A stretch of DNA of 64,000 bases, taken from assembly GCF_022828475.1 (NCBI RefSeq), contig NZ_CP059557.1, positions 2,651,470 to 2,715,469 of the forward strand. The letters run 5' to 3'. Origin of the DNA: Saccharopolyspora gloriosae (GTDB lineage: Bacteria; Actinomycetota; Actinomycetes; Mycobacteriales; Pseudonocardiaceae). The translations under genes and the position numbers were made by a program. Below, one piece after another: positions 28,601-38,237 of the stretch (the first letter of the stretch is position 1; every line of letters starts with the position of its first letter). The notes under the pieces were generated by a model. The model ran no database searches, was not told where the DNA came from, and saw only the letters and a list, made by a program, of their open reading frames with translations.

Positions 28601-28657
28601 TCGGGCGTGCGGAACCGGCCGGCCCAGCGGGGGACCGGCGGGTGGTGCGTCAGCGAT

Positions 28658-29095
28658 TCATCGGGGGCGCGGCGACAAACCCAGCAGGAGCGGGCCGGTG
28701 GGGGCGGCCGCGAGGTCCTCCACCGTGATCGGATCGAGTGCGGCGTAGAAGGCGGCCTGCGCCGTGCGCAGTGCCTCTCGGAGTCGGCAGGCGCTGCGCA
28801 GTGGGCAGGGCGGCTCCTCCTCGCAGCCGACGACGTCCCCCTCGCCTTCCAGTTCGCGGACGAGCCAGCCGAGCGAGCAGGAACGCCCGGTGTCGGTGAG
28901 GACCAGGCCGCCGCGGCGACCGCGCTGGGTCTCGACGACGCCCAGGTGCTGCAGCCGGGTGACGACCTTGGCCGCGTGGCTGTGCGGGACGACGACCGCG
29001 TCGGCCACCTCGCGGGTGGTCGGCGCGTGTTCGCCCAACACGGCCAGGCGCATCGCGATGCGCAGCGCTATGTCGGTGCCCTTGGTCAGTCGCAC
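28658..29095 (-). CDS. nsrR: Rrf2 family NO-sensing repressor NsrR
   Basis: 145 residues, GTG start at 29095. Winged helix with TTREVADAVVVPHSHAAKVVTRLQ, then three Cys in CEEEPPCPLRSAC that would bind an iron-sulfur cluster, as in NsrR. The cluster reacts with NO and releases DNA. Encoded immediately upstream of hmp on the same strand with a 92-bp gap, as expected for its main target. Confidence 0.88.
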   Translation of the reverse strand: MRLTKGTDIALRIAMRLAVLGEHAPTTREVADAVVVPHSHAAKVVTRLQHLGVVETQRGRRGGLVLTDTGRSCSLGWLVRELEGEGDVVGCEEEPPCPLRSACRLREALRTAQAAFYAALDPITVEDLAAAPTGPLLLGLSPRPR

Positions 29096-29239
29096 GCGGC
29101 GAGCCTAAGAAAGGCGAAACTCAGAATCCAGTTATCCGGTGTCGCTGTCGGAAACGTCACCATGCCCGTCCGGCCCGGTCTACGCGGCGTCGTGCCCCCG
29201 TCACGGACGGAGCCTTCGCGTGTCCCCGCTCTGGTCATC

Positions 29240-29380
29240 GTGCCGAGCGCGGACGACGGCGAGTCGTGGGGCGACCACGGCTCGGAACCGGCCGCCGTTG
29301 AACACCGTCGAAGATCCTGGAGATCGCCGCGGACGAGGACGAGCAGGCGAGGCGGGTTTTCGCCGCCGATGTCCGCCGAC
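29240..29380 (+). pseudogene. Decayed fragment of a sialidase-like gene
   Basis: PSADDGESWGD (near 29238-29273) is an Asp-box like those of the next gene. In another frame, 29306-29328 is identical over 23 nt to 30610-30632, the code for SKILEIA near the C-terminus of that gene, and similarity continues weakly for about 15 codons. The two matches lie in different frames, so this is a broken relative. The rest of the 29096-29531 gap shows no gene. Confidence 0.5.
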
Positions 29381-29531
29381 CTCGGCCCGGCGGAAGTGGG
29401 TGAGAAGGCCGCGGGAACGGGGGAATTCCCTCCCCACTCCGGCGGCGGTCACCACGCGCCGCGTTCACCGGGCACACTTCGGCGTGATCGCCGTCCGGCG
29501 CTCAGCCGACCCGTCCTGGGGAGAGTGAACC

Positions 29532-30689
29532 ATGCGTGGTGCGAGGACCAGAAGCCTGCTGCTCTGCGGCATGCTGGCGGCGTTCGTGTTCCCGTCCACC
29601 AGCGCGGCCTCGCCCGCGGCGACGGGGACACCGCTGTCCGATGATCAGTCGTTCTACCCGACGTCGCTGCGGCTCCAGCACGCCGGCGAGGCGTCGGGAA
29701 CGATCCTGGCCGCCACCGTCAGCTTCGGCGAGGACGGCGGCGGAGCGCCGATCTACGAGAGCACCGACGAGGGCGCCACGTTCACCGAGGTCGGCCGGAT
29801 CAGCGACCCGTCGTTCGGAACCGGGTTGTGCTGCGGCAGCATGCTCGAACTGCCCCGGCAGGTGGGCGAGCTGCCGGAAGGAACCCTGCTGTGGACGGCG
29901 AGCGTCGGAGCCGACGAGGAGAACCGGCGGATGCACCTGCCCGTGTTCCAGAGCCGCGACCAAGGCAGGACCTGGTCGTACCTGTCGACCTGCGGCACCG
30001 CGCCGGGGGACAAGGGCTTCTGGGAGCCGGAGCTGGCGGTGGACGCCAACGGCGCCCTGGGCTGCTACTTCGCCGATGAGAACGATCAGCCCGCCCACAG
30101 CCAGGTGCTGCGCCGCACCGTGTCCACGGACGGGGTGAACTGGGCAGAGCCGGAGAACGTGGTGGCGCTGGAGAATCCGGGGCAGCGACCGGGAATGCCG
30201 GTGATCCGGCGGTTGCCGGACGACCGGTACTACTTCTCCTACGAGATCTGCGGTACCGGCGACGCGCACGACTGCGCCGCGTACTTCCGGATCTCCGAAG
30301 ACGGCGCGAACTGGGGCGACCCGCTCGACGCCGGAACGTTGCTGACATTGGGGGACGGCAGGTTCTTCGCGCACGCACCGAAGATCACGGTGATCGACGA
30401 CGGCACTCCCGACGGGAAGGTGATCACCGTCGGCCAGGAGCTCAAGCACGGCGACGGCACCGTCGCCGATGGCAACGGCGGCACCTTGTTCGTCAGCGAG
30501 GAGCCGGGTTCGGGGGAGAACACGCAGCTGACCGCCCCGATCCAAGTTCCGGGCGCCCGCAACGAACCCTGCCCGAACTACAGCTCCTCGCTCACCCCGC
30601 TGGCCGATACGTCGAAGATCCTGGAGATCGCCACGGACTACGACGACAACGGCACCTGCCGCGCGTACTACGCGACGGGTGCGCTGTGA
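29532..30689 (+). CDS. Secreted sialidase-fold (BNR/Asp-box) protein
   Basis: 385 residues, ATG behind GGGGAGAG. Signal peptide (LLLCGMLAAFVFPSTSA). The mature part is a beta-propeller with Asp-box-like blades: STDEGATFTEVG, SRDQGRTWSYL, STDGVNWAEP and SEDGANWGDP. This is the fold of exo-sialidases and GH93-type arabinanases; the Arg triad of true sialidases is not evident, so an extracellular glycosidase or glycan-binding role is likely but unspecified. A truncated relative lies just upstream and a post-stop repeat follows. Confidence 0.75.
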   Translation: MRGARTRSLLLCGMLAAFVFPSTSAASPAATGTPLSDDQSFYPTSLRLQHAGEASGTILAATVSFGEDGGGAPIYESTDEGATFTEVGRISDPSFGTGLCCGSMLELPRQVGELPEGTLLWTASVGADEENRRMHLPVFQSRDQGRTWSYLSTCGTAPGDKGFWEPELAVDANGALGCYFADENDQPAHSQVLRRTVSTDGVNWAEPENVVALENPGQRPGMPVIRRLPDDRYYFSYEICGTGDAHDCAAYFRISEDGANWGDPLDAGTLLTLGDGRFFAHAPKITVIDDGTPDGKVITVGQELKHGDGTVADGNGGTLFVSEEPGSGENTQLTAPIQVPGARNEPCPNYSSSLTPLADTSKILEIATDYDDNGTCRAYYATGAL

Positions 30690-30785
30690 GGAGTCGTTTC
30701 AGGCCGGTCTGAGAAGCGGGTCATGCGGTGGAACCTCAGCGTTTCGCCGACTGACCGGACAACGACCAGGAGATCATTCTGAGCG
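30690..30785 (+). repeat. Short relative of the post-stop repeat family (copy D)
   Basis: Begins at the stop of the sialidase-like gene with GGAGTCGTTTCAG, as in copy E. The GGAACCTCAGCG core starts 40 nt after the stop (39-41 nt in the full copies), followed directly by a tail like that of copy C (CGCCGACTGAC ... AGATCATTCTG). The stem-loop middle of the full repeats is missing. Confidence 0.5.
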
Positions 30786-30809
30786 GACTGCGCCGCGGGA
30801 ACGGCTGGT

Positions 30810-31538
30810 TCAGGCTCGTTCGGCTCGCAGGTGCCACATCGGGAAGGTGATGCGGCCTTCGTCGTCCGTCGCGACCTGCCCGAGGTCCAAGCCTTCGAGG
30901 TACTCGCCGAAGTCGCGGGCCGCGGTCTCCTTGTCGAACGCGCCCGAGTAGCTGACCTGCTTGATGCCGGTGATCCGCCAATACGGCCCGAAGTTCGCGC
31001 GAAGCTCGTCCTGGCTGATCGCGGCCGGAAGGAACGGCGGAGCCCCCTCGACGTCGGCGAAGCACAGCAGGTGCAGTTCGGCGCCGGGCTCGGTGACTCG
31101 GTGCAGGGCCGCGGGATACGAGGACCGCGCCTCCTCCGGCAGGCAGTGGTACAGCGCGCTGTCGAGGACCGTGTCGAACTGCTGCGGCACTCCGTCCATC
31201 CGGGTCGCGTCGGCGACTTGGAAGGTGAGGTCGGCGCCGTGGTCGGAAGCTCGCCGCCGCGCGATCTCGATCGCGCTCGGGGAGCCGTCCACGCCGGTCA
31301 CGCTGTAGCCGCGGCCGGCGAGGAAGATCGCGTTCTCGCCCGCTCCGCAGCCGACATCGAGCACCCGGCCGCGGAACGCGCCCTCTTGTTCCAGCAGCAC
31401 CACCTGCGGCTGCGGCCCGCCGATGTCCCACGGAGGTTTCTCGAAGGCGGCTTCGGCCAGTCCTTCGCCGCGGTACACGGCGTCGAAGTCGGCTCGCCCC
31501 AGGTCGATCGTCTTGGTGAAGCGGTCGTCGTCCGGCAT
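30810..31538 (-). CDS. Class I SAM-dependent methyltransferase
   Basis: 242 residues. VLDVGCGAGENAIFLAGRGY is the SAM-binding motif I, VTGVDGSPSAIEIARRRA motif II, and FDTVLDSALYHCL motif IV, close to tellurite/thiopurine-type methyltransferases that detoxify small electrophiles or metalloids. The substrate is not determined. Divergent from a TetR regulator at 31633 with an 94-bp gap containing ATTAATTAAT, so it is the likely target of that repressor. Confidence 0.85.
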   Translation of the reverse strand: MPDDDRFTKTIDLGRADFDAVYRGEGLAEAAFEKPPWDIGGPQPQVVLLEQEGAFRGRVLDVGCGAGENAIFLAGRGYSVTGVDGSPSAIEIARRRASDHGADLTFQVADATRMDGVPQQFDTVLDSALYHCLPEEARSSYPAALHRVTEPGAELHLLCFADVEGAPPFLPAAISQDELRANFGPYWRITGIKQVSYSGAFDKETAARDFGEYLEGLDLGQVATDDEGRITFPMWHLRAERA

Positions 31539-31632
31539 GGCGTCCTCCGTCGCATTAATTAATCGGACGACCGGTAGATTACTGGTGCCGTCAACTGTCC
31601 GCTAACCTCGGAGCCCGCAGCAGGAGGTGGTC

Positions 31633-32277
31633 ATGGCGAGAACGATCGGAAGTTCGGCGACCCGCACGCGGCAGCGGGTGCTGGAGGCGGCCCGCGCGCT
31701 GTTCCTCGAACGCGGCTACGCGGGGACGTCGATCCGCGACATCGCCGAACACCTGCACATGACGAAAGCAGCGTTGTACTACCACTTCCCGGCGAAGGAG
31801 GACGTGCTGCGCGAGCTGGTCGACCCGGTGGCGGTGGAACTCACCGCGTGCGTGCGCGCGGCCGAGTCCCGCACGGAGTCCCGGCGGGACCTGCTGCGCC
31901 GGGTGGTGGAGCTGTTCGACGACAACCGGCACGTCTTGCGGGGCACTCTCTACGACTCGTCGGCCCGGCAGGTTCTGCTGGCCGAGGACGACCTGTTCGG
32001 CGGGATCAGCGCCTTGGAACGTGCTTTGGCCGTCTCGGATGACGCCGCGGATCTGCTGCTGGCCCGCTGCGCACTGGGCACGATCCGGGGCGCGATCATC
32101 TCCGCGCGCGACGTTGATGCGCTGGCGCTGAATCGTCCGCCGGACTCCGGCGTCGGCGCAGGGCTGTCCGAACAGGACCGCGATCTCGTCGCGGCAGCGG
32201 CATGGGCGGCGCTCACCGCGGCGGCGCTGCCGGAACCTGAACCGTGCAGCGCCGCCGAGAGCCCACGGCGAATCTGA
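31633..32277 (+). CDS. TetR family transcriptional regulator
   Basis: 214 residues from ATG 31633 with CAGGAGG six bases upstream. TGTSIRDIAEHLHMTKAALYYHF-type helix-turn-helix (here AGTSIRDIAEHLHM) and a variable ligand domain. Divergent from the methyltransferase at 31538; probably represses it and itself. Confidence 0.87.
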   Translation: MARTIGSSATRTRQRVLEAARALFLERGYAGTSIRDIAEHLHMTKAALYYHFPAKEDVLRELVDPVAVELTACVRAAESRTESRRDLLRRVVELFDDNRHVLRGTLYDSSARQVLLAEDDLFGGISALERALAVSDDAADLLLARCALGTIRGAIISARDVDALALNRPPDSGVGAGLSEQDRDLVAAAAWAALTAAALPEPEPCSAAESPRRI

Positions 32278-32319
32278 AACCCGGGCAGGAACGGGTGTCG
32301 CGGCAGTGGTGCGGCCGGT

Positions 32320-33557
32320 TCACACCGAGTCGATTTCGACGGGGAGGCGCCCTTCGCGGCGGAGGATGGAGAGAGCCAGCAGGACCTGCGGCCACACCGT
32401 GACATCGCTGAGGTCCAGGTGGGTCAGGGATTCCATCCGGCGCAGCCGGTTGAGCACCGTGTTCCGGTGGCAGTACAGGGATTTCGCCGCGCGCAGCGTC
32501 GAACCGAGCGACCTGATCCACACCGAGGTGGTGTGCAGCAGTTCCTCCCGCTCGGCCGCGGGCAGCGCCAGCACCGGCCCGAACGTCACCGCGACCATCC
32601 GGTCCGCGAGCTCCGGCGAACTCAGCGCCAACGCGTCCGGCAGGCAGTCGTCGAGCGCCACCGCGCCCGGCCGGTGCGGGGCAGCGTGGCCATCGCGAGC
32701 ATCGCCATCCGGTATCCGGCGCCGACCTCCATCAGCGCGGTGAGGGTCTGCGAGACGCCGATGCGCGCCACGGCGTGTTCGCGCAGAGCGGCCGTGACCT
32801 GGGCGGTCCGGCCGTCGTCGACACCGATGATGCCGACCTGGCATCCGGTGCGCAGCCGCCACGCCGAGCGGAGTCCGCGCCGCCGCAACGCCTGGGTGAG
32901 GTCGCGCGGGGAGACCTGCTTCTCACCCGAGGTCTCCGCGACCGCTACGACGAAGCCGCGGCCCCGTCCGAGATCGAGCAGGTGTTCCGCTTCGGTGCGG
33001 ACCTCGGCGGCCCGCCCGTCCAGCAGCGCGTCCAGGATCATGGTGGTCCGGAGCTCGACGCCGCCGAGCATCTCCTGCTCCGAAGTGTGATAGCTCAAGG
33101 CCATCTCGGTGGAGAACCGTTCCGTGACGCCCCACAGCTCACCGGCCGCGCTGACCAGCTGTTGCAGTTCTTCCGGGTGCTGCGCGCCGGTGCGGGCCGC
33201 CAAATCCGTCCACAGCACTTGACCGCCGAGCCGCCACGCGTGCAGCACCCACTCCAGCGGGCAGTGCTGCTGCGCCCGGCGCGAACCCGTGGCGCGGGCC
33301 GCCCGCAACAGATCCTGCTGGGATGGACCGGAACCCGCCAACGTGGTGAGGATGCTGTGGATGTTGTCCCGGCAGGACAACCACAGATCGTCCTTGGCGA
33401 CCGGGCCGTCCGGGGTGTACACCTCGCCCCAGGTCTGCTCCACCAGGGCGTCGGCGAGTCCGGGAAGTCCGGTCAACGCGGTGTGCGCCGAACCGGCGAG
33501 CATCCGCTGTCCCACGCCGTCCCGTGGTGATCGTTCCGTGCTGGGTTCGTTGGCCAT
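32320..33557 (-). pseudogene. PucR/CdaR-type regulator with a -1 frameshift
   Basis: One gene read in two frames. The N-terminal part runs from ATG 33557 (GGAGCGGG upstream) to about 32667; restoring one C on the plus strand (coding GGG to GGGG) joins it to VALDDCLPDALALSSPELAD and the C-terminal helix-turn-helix TLRAAKSLYCHRNTVLNRLRRME. The corrected product is 412 residues: an N-terminal sensor region, GGDEF-like middle domain and PucR HTH. PucR regulators control purine-type catabolism; the divergent molybdenum hydroxylase is the obvious target. The break may be a sequencing error. Confidence 0.75.
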
Positions 33558-33825
33558 GAACCCGCTCCTTTGCGGCCCGCGTGTCAACCGTTCGGGGAAG
33601 GCTAGTTACCCGATCAAGGCAAGTCCACCACTCGCGCGAGCACCCGCTAGGCCGTCCGGATGCCCGGCAAGCGGCAATCCGCACAAGATCCGATCGAGAT
33701 CGCTGGGCGATATGTCCTCGATCACAGCGGCCTCGCTGATCAGGATGAGTCACTGATCCCACCACCGATCAACGCCGATCGATCGACCGTCCCGCCGAGC
33801 AGGCCGGGGCGGTGAGAGGAACGTG

Positions 33826-36180
33826 ATGGAACAGCGCCGTTCACTTCACCCCGAGGTCCCGGAATCCGCGCTCGCCGGAACCGAACCCGACTCGGCGGGA
33901 ATGGGCCGCCGCCGATTCCTCGGCCTGCTGCTCGCGGCTCCTACCGTGGCCGCCGCCGCGCAGCTCGGCCAACTCGCCGATCCGGCCACCGCGCACGCCG
34001 CGTTACCGGAGCCCTCCGACATCTTCGACCTCAACGACCTGCTCACCGAGGCCGCGCTGCCGACATCGAACCTCGTCTCCGTGCAGGTGAACGCCGACGG
34101 CACCGCCTCGTTCGCGATGCCCAGGGTCGAGACCGGTCAAGGCATCACCACGATGGTCGCGATGATCATCGCGGAGGAGCTGGACCTGCCGGTCGAAAAG
34201 GTCGACGTCACCCTCGCCGACGCCCGACCGGAGCTGATGTTCAACCAGTTCACCGGCGGTTCCAACACGGCGATCGCCATCTACACCCCGGTCCGGGTCG
34301 CCGCCGCCATCGCGCGCGGACGGCTGCTGGAGGCCGCGTCCGCCGAGCTCGGCGAACCCGTCTCGTTGCTGCGCAGCAAACTCGGCGTGATCACGTCGGT
34401 CGCCGGTACCCAGCTGCCCTACGGGGAACTGGCGGAGAAGGCCGCCAGCAACGTCACCGAGCACGTCGAAGCGATCCTCAAACCGGAATCCGAATTCCGC
34501 GTCCTCGGCAAACCGCACAACCGCGTCGACGCCCGCGATGCGGTGACCGGTCGCAAGCAGTTCAGCATGGATCTCGACGTCCCGGACGCGCTGCCGACGA
34601 TGGTGTGCCGCCCGCCGACCATCAAGGGAACCCCGGATTCCGTCGCGAACCTCGACGCCGTCCGGGCCATGCCGGGCGTCACCGACGTCGCCGTCATCTC
34701 CACCGGGGTCGCCGTGCGCGCCCGCACCTTCGGCCACTGCATCGACGCGGTGAACGCGCTGGACGTGGCCTGGGGGCCGGGAAGCGTCGACGGCGAATCC
34801 GACGAGACGGTCCTGGAGAAGATCAAGGCGGCCGAGATCCCGCTCGTGGTGCCGGACGTCGGCGAGACCGTGGAGGGCGAGTTCACCTTCCACTTCCGCA
34901 ACAACGCCGCACTCGAACCGAACACCGCCGTCGCCGACGTGCGCGACGACGGCGTGGAGATCTGGTCCAGCCTGCAATCGCCCATCCTGTGCAAGCAAGA
35001 GGTCGCGGCGAAACTCGGCGTGCCGCAGGAACTCGTCACCGTGCACGTCCAGCAAGGCGGCGGCGCGTTCGGGCGGCGCATGTTCAACGACGTCGTCCTG
35101 GAGGCCGTCGAGATCTCCAAGGCCATCGGCAAGCGCGTCAAGCTCATGTGGCACCGCACCGACGAATGCCGCCAAGGCCGCACCCACCCGATGTGCACCT
35201 CCCGGATCCGCGCCAGCTACACCGGGGACAAAGTGCTCACCTTCGAGCAGCGCCACACCAGCGTCGCCACCGACTACACGATGGGCTTCGCCGAAGCGAT
35301 CACCTCGCTGGCCGCGCGGCTGCCCCCGCTGGGGCTGGGCAACTTCGCCGGGTTCTCGCTGCCCGTGTTCGAGCTGACCGTGGGCGTGCCCTACAAGTTC
35401 GGCGTGACGACGCAGCTGCTCAACGAGATCTTCCAGTACGACACGTTCCCGACGGGCAGCAACCGCAACCTGTTCAACCCCGATGTGCGCACCGCGCAGG
35501 AACTCATCGTCGACCAGCTGGCGGCGAAGCTCGGCAAGGACCGCTACGAGTTCCGCCGCTCGTTCCTCGACGACGAACGGCTCATCGCGGTGCTGGACAA
35601 GGTCGCCGAAGTCGGGGAGTGGGGCCGCAGCACCGAACCCGGCATCGCGCAGGGCCTCGCGGTGCACAAGGAGTACAAGGGCGCGTCGGCGACGCTCGTG
35701 GAGATCGATTGCCGGCCGGAGACGGTGAACCGCAAGATCCGCGACGCCGTCACCGGGCCGCGCGTCACCAAGGTGGTGCTGGCCGTCGACACCGGGCTCG
35801 CGCTGAACCCGCGCGGCCTGGAAGCGCAGATGCAGGGCGGTATCTCCGACGGCATCGCGCAGGCGCTGACCTCCAGCCTGCACCTCAAGGACGGCACGTT
35901 CCTCGAAGGCAGCTGGGACGACTACTTCTACACCAGGCAGTGGAACGCCCCGCCGGAAGTGGAGATCATCGTCATGCCGCCGACGACCGGAAAGCCCGGC
36001 GGTGCCGGAGAATTCGCGGTGCCCTCGTCGATGGCGGCCACGGCCTGCGCCTACGGGGCCGCGACCGGGACGATGCCGACGAGCTTCCCGATCAACCACG
36101 GCACGCTGAGCTTCACCCCGAAGCCCACGGTGCCGCCGCTGCCGCCTTCCCCCACCAACGGCCTCAACTTCACTTACTGA
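33826..36180 (+). CDS. Molybdenum hydroxylase large subunit (IorB/xanthine dehydrogenase family)
   Basis: 784 residues. A twin-arginine signal (GRRRFLGLLLAAPTVAAAAQ) predicts export of the folded holoenzyme. The molybdopterin-binding domain shows VETGQGITTMVAMIIAEELDLP, QQGGGAFGRRMFND and GKPGGAGEFAVPS near the C-terminus, as in isoquinoline 1-oxidoreductase beta subunits. It hydroxylates an N-heterocycle or aldehyde; substrate unknown. Its iron-sulfur partner is at 36466, an order opposite to the usual one and split by a 285-bp gap holding a repeat element. The PucR-type gene lies divergently upstream. Confidence 0.88.
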   Translation: MEQRRSLHPEVPESALAGTEPDSAGMGRRRFLGLLLAAPTVAAAAQLGQLADPATAHAALPEPSDIFDLNDLLTEAALPTSNLVSVQVNADGTASFAMPRVETGQGITTMVAMIIAEELDLPVEKVDVTLADARPELMFNQFTGGSNTAIAIYTPVRVAAAIARGRLLEAASAELGEPVSLLRSKLGVITSVAGTQLPYGELAEKAASNVTEHVEAILKPESEFRVLGKPHNRVDARDAVTGRKQFSMDLDVPDALPTMVCRPPTIKGTPDSVANLDAVRAMPGVTDVAVISTGVAVRARTFGHCIDAVNALDVAWGPGSVDGESDETVLEKIKAAEIPLVVPDVGETVEGEFTFHFRNNAALEPNTAVADVRDDGVEIWSSLQSPILCKQEVAAKLGVPQELVTVHVQQGGGAFGRRMFNDVVLEAVEISKAIGKRVKLMWHRTDECRQGRTHPMCTSRIRASYTGDKVLTFEQRHTSVATDYTMGFAEAITSLAARLPPLGLGNFAGFSLPVFELTVGVPYKFGVTTQLLNEIFQYDTFPTGSNRNLFNPDVRTAQELIVDQLAAKLGKDRYEFRRSFLDDERLIAVLDKVAEVGEWGRSTEPGIAQGLAVHKEYKGASATLVEIDCRPETVNRKIRDAVTGPRVTKVVLAVDTGLALNPRGLEAQMQGGISDGIAQALTSSLHLKDGTFLEGSWDDYFYTRQWNAPPEVEIIVMPPTTGKPGGAGEFAVPSSMAATACAYGAATGTMPTSFPINHGTLSFTPKPTVPPLPPSPTNGLNFTY

Positions 36181-36210
36181 GCGGTTCTTCTCGGATTGAT
36201 CTGCGTTGGT

Positions 36211-36372
36211 GTCCGGGTAGCGGAACCTCAGTGGCTTCCTCGCTGCGGGATCCATTTCTCATGTAGCCCTCTACACAGCGAAATGGCCGTCCTTGCGAGG
36301 AAGCCACTGAGAAGCCGCCGGTGGTCCATCTGCTCAAGCTGGTCACTGCTCAGCGGCTCCGCCGGCGACAAG
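36211..36372 (+). repeat. Post-stop repeat, full copy A
   Basis: Begins 30 nt after the stop of the molybdenum hydroxylase gene. A perfect 17-bp stem (36227-36243 with 36295-36311) encloses an inner 7-bp stem (36252-36258 with 36280-36286). It is followed by a strongly conserved tail with CTGGTCACTGCTCA (36339-36352), a CGGC-3-GCCG hairpin and GACAAG (36367-36372). Nearly the same sequence occurs as copy C (62761-62924) and, more diverged, copy B (43218-43355). Confidence 0.8.
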
Positions 36373-36465
36373 ACAACTACCGAAGATCTTTCTTCAAGCC
36401 GACCCCGCTTCGCCCTGCCCGCTCCTGCGGCTGGGCAGGAATGTCATTCATGAGGAGCTTTCGAC

Positions 36466-36942
36466 ATGGGACAGCACACTTTTCGGCTCAATGGTGAGAC
36501 CGTGACGGTGGACATCGAGGACGACGTGCGGCTGTTGTGGGTGCTGCGCGAGGTGCTCGGGTTCTACGGGCCGAAGTACGGGTGCGGCATCAACGTCTGC
36601 AAGGCGTGCACGTCGCACATCAACGGCAAGGCCTTCAACCCCTGTTCGGTGCGGGTCGGTGACATCACGCCGGAAGATGAGGTCACCACCATCGAAGGGC
36701 TGCCCGGCACCGTCGGCCAGGACCTGCACCCGATGCAGGAGGCGTGGCTCGAGGAGGACGTCGCCCAGTGCGGCTACTGCCAGCCCGGCCAGATCATGGC
36801 GGCCGTCGCGAAGGTCCGGCAGGTCACCGAGGAAGGCCGCGAGATCAGCGAGGCCGACCTCGACGAGATCCGCAACATCTGCCGCTGCGGCACGTACACC
36901 CGCATCCGCAAAGCCATCAAGTCCGGCGCCCAGAACATGTGA
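36466..36942 (+). CDS. Two [2Fe-2S] cluster subunit of molybdenum hydroxylase (IorA type)
   Basis: 158 residues, ATG behind GAGGAG. The plant-ferredoxin cluster lies in GCGINVCKACTSHINGKAFNPC, the second helical-domain cluster in CGYCQPGQIM and ICRCGTYTRI. It passes electrons from the molybdenum site of the 33826 product to an external acceptor. A 7-bp hairpin (36414-36420 with 36433-36439) just before the ribosome site may limit its expression. Confidence 0.92.
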   Translation: MGQHTFRLNGETVTVDIEDDVRLLWVLREVLGFYGPKYGCGINVCKACTSHINGKAFNPCSVRVGDITPEDEVTTIEGLPGTVGQDLHPMQEAWLEEDVAQCGYCQPGQIMAAVAKVRQVTEEGREISEADLDEIRNICRCGTYTRIRKAIKSGAQNM

Positions 36943-36961
36943 CGCAACCAGGTGGACGTCG

Positions 36962-37044
36962 CCTTCGGCCGACCGGTCAAAGGAGCCGTTCACCTCAAGG
37001 AACCATCGAGGTGACCGCCTCCTTCGGCCGACCGGTCGAAGGAG
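36962..37044 (+). repeat. Pair of 24-nt dyad repeats
   Basis: 36962-36985 and 37021-37044 are identical except for one base. Each is a dyad, CCTTCG-10-CGAAGG in the second copy, and the spacer between them forms a hairpin CACCTC (36991-36996) with GAGGTG (37008-37013). Lies between the iron-sulfur subunit and the acyltransferase; could act in termination. Confidence 0.6.
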
Positions 37045-37135
37045 GCATTGACCTTCGTGGTCGTTCGGAGTGAGGGGTCGCCGAGTGGGCGTTCGGCTGG
37101 GCGGGGTGCGCAGTCTCCAGGGGCTTCGGCTACGA

Positions 37136-37879
37136 ATGGGAGTTGTGCGGCGCGAAGCGAACTCGGAACCCTCGGTGGGCGAAATATGGCGGTTGACCCG
37201 GCGGTTTCCCCGGTGCGGGCGGGGATTCTGGTTCGGGCTGGCGATCGACGTGCTGTGGCCGGTGCTGGTGCTCAGCTCCAAGCTGCGGATGCGGGGAGCG
37301 CTCCCCGAACGGGGTGGGGTGCTGGTGGCGTCGAACCACCTGTCCTTCGCCGACCCGATCACGGTGACCGCGTTCTGCCTCGCCTCCGGACGCGTCCCGC
37401 GCTACCTGGCGCGCAACGACCTGTGGCGGATTCCGCTGGTGGGCCGGGTGATGCGCTCCGGCGGCCACATCCCGGTGCACCGCGGCACCGCACGAGCCCA
37501 GGACGCCTACCGGGATGCGGTGCGGGCCGCCGAGGACGGCGAATGCGTGCTGTTCTTCCCCGAAGCCACCTTCTCCGACGATCCCGAGCACTGGCCGGCG
37601 CGCGGCAAGAACGGCATCGCGCGCGTCGCGCTGACCACCGGAGTTCCGGTGATCCCGCTGGCGAACTGGGGAACTCACCGCCTGCTCCCGCGCGGCGGCC
37701 TGCCGAGGCCGTTCCGGCGCACTCCGATCGACCTCGTCGCCGGACCCGCCGTGCCGCTCGACGACCTCATGGGCAAACCGCTCACCGCGGCGGTGCTGCG
37801 GGAGGCCACCGACCGCATCATGGCCGCGATCACCGCGCTGCTCGCCGACGCCCGCGCGGAGGAACCGCCGGCGGCGTGA
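37136..37879 (+). CDS. 1-acyl-glycerol-3-phosphate acyltransferase (PlsC family)
   Basis: 247 residues from ATG 37136; GTG 37145 and upstream starts are possible. Catalytic NHLSFADP (H-x4-D), the RYLARNDLW strand, FFPEATFSDD (substrate block) and GVPVIPLANWG are the four PlsC blocks. A hydrophobic N-terminal segment anchors it to the membrane. It acylates lysophospholipid or a related acceptor; not evidently linked to its neighbours. Confidence 0.85.
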   Translation: MGVVRREANSEPSVGEIWRLTRRFPRCGRGFWFGLAIDVLWPVLVLSSKLRMRGALPERGGVLVASNHLSFADPITVTAFCLASGRVPRYLARNDLWRIPLVGRVMRSGGHIPVHRGTARAQDAYRDAVRAAEDGECVLFFPEATFSDDPEHWPARGKNGIARVALTTGVPVIPLANWGTHRLLPRGGLPRPFRRTPIDLVAGPAVPLDDLMGKPLTAAVLREATDRIMAAITALLADARAEEPPAA

Positions 37880-38237
37880 CCGCCGCACGGTGCGGGTGGT
37901 CAGGTCGAGGCGCGTTCCGTGCGGCGAAGCCGGCCGTCGTGGCCGGTATCGCCCTGCCCCGGAAGGGAAAGCACGCTGCCAGCGGTTCATCCGCGGATGG
38001 CAGAAGCCGATCACCGGGTTCGAGGGGCTTCAGCCGCCCGGCGGCAACTGCTCCCGGCCCTGCCGTGCGGCTGTGATCAGCACGGCAGTGCCGCAGGCGG
38101 CTGCCGCCACCGGTCGCCGTCCTTCTCCGCAGCCCGGCGGGAATGTGACCTGCGTTCGAGTGCCCCGGATGCAGTTGCACATTCCTGGCGAGAGCGTCCA
38201 GTCTGGCCGGGACCGACCCCGGCGAGAGGAACCGTTC
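37880..38237. other. Gap with a hairpin, no gene recognised
   Basis: A perfect 8-bp stem CTGCCGTG (38060-38067) with CACGGCAG (38081-38088) may end the acyltransferase transcript. The frame of the methyltransferase runs back across the region but without family similarity. Confidence 0.45.
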
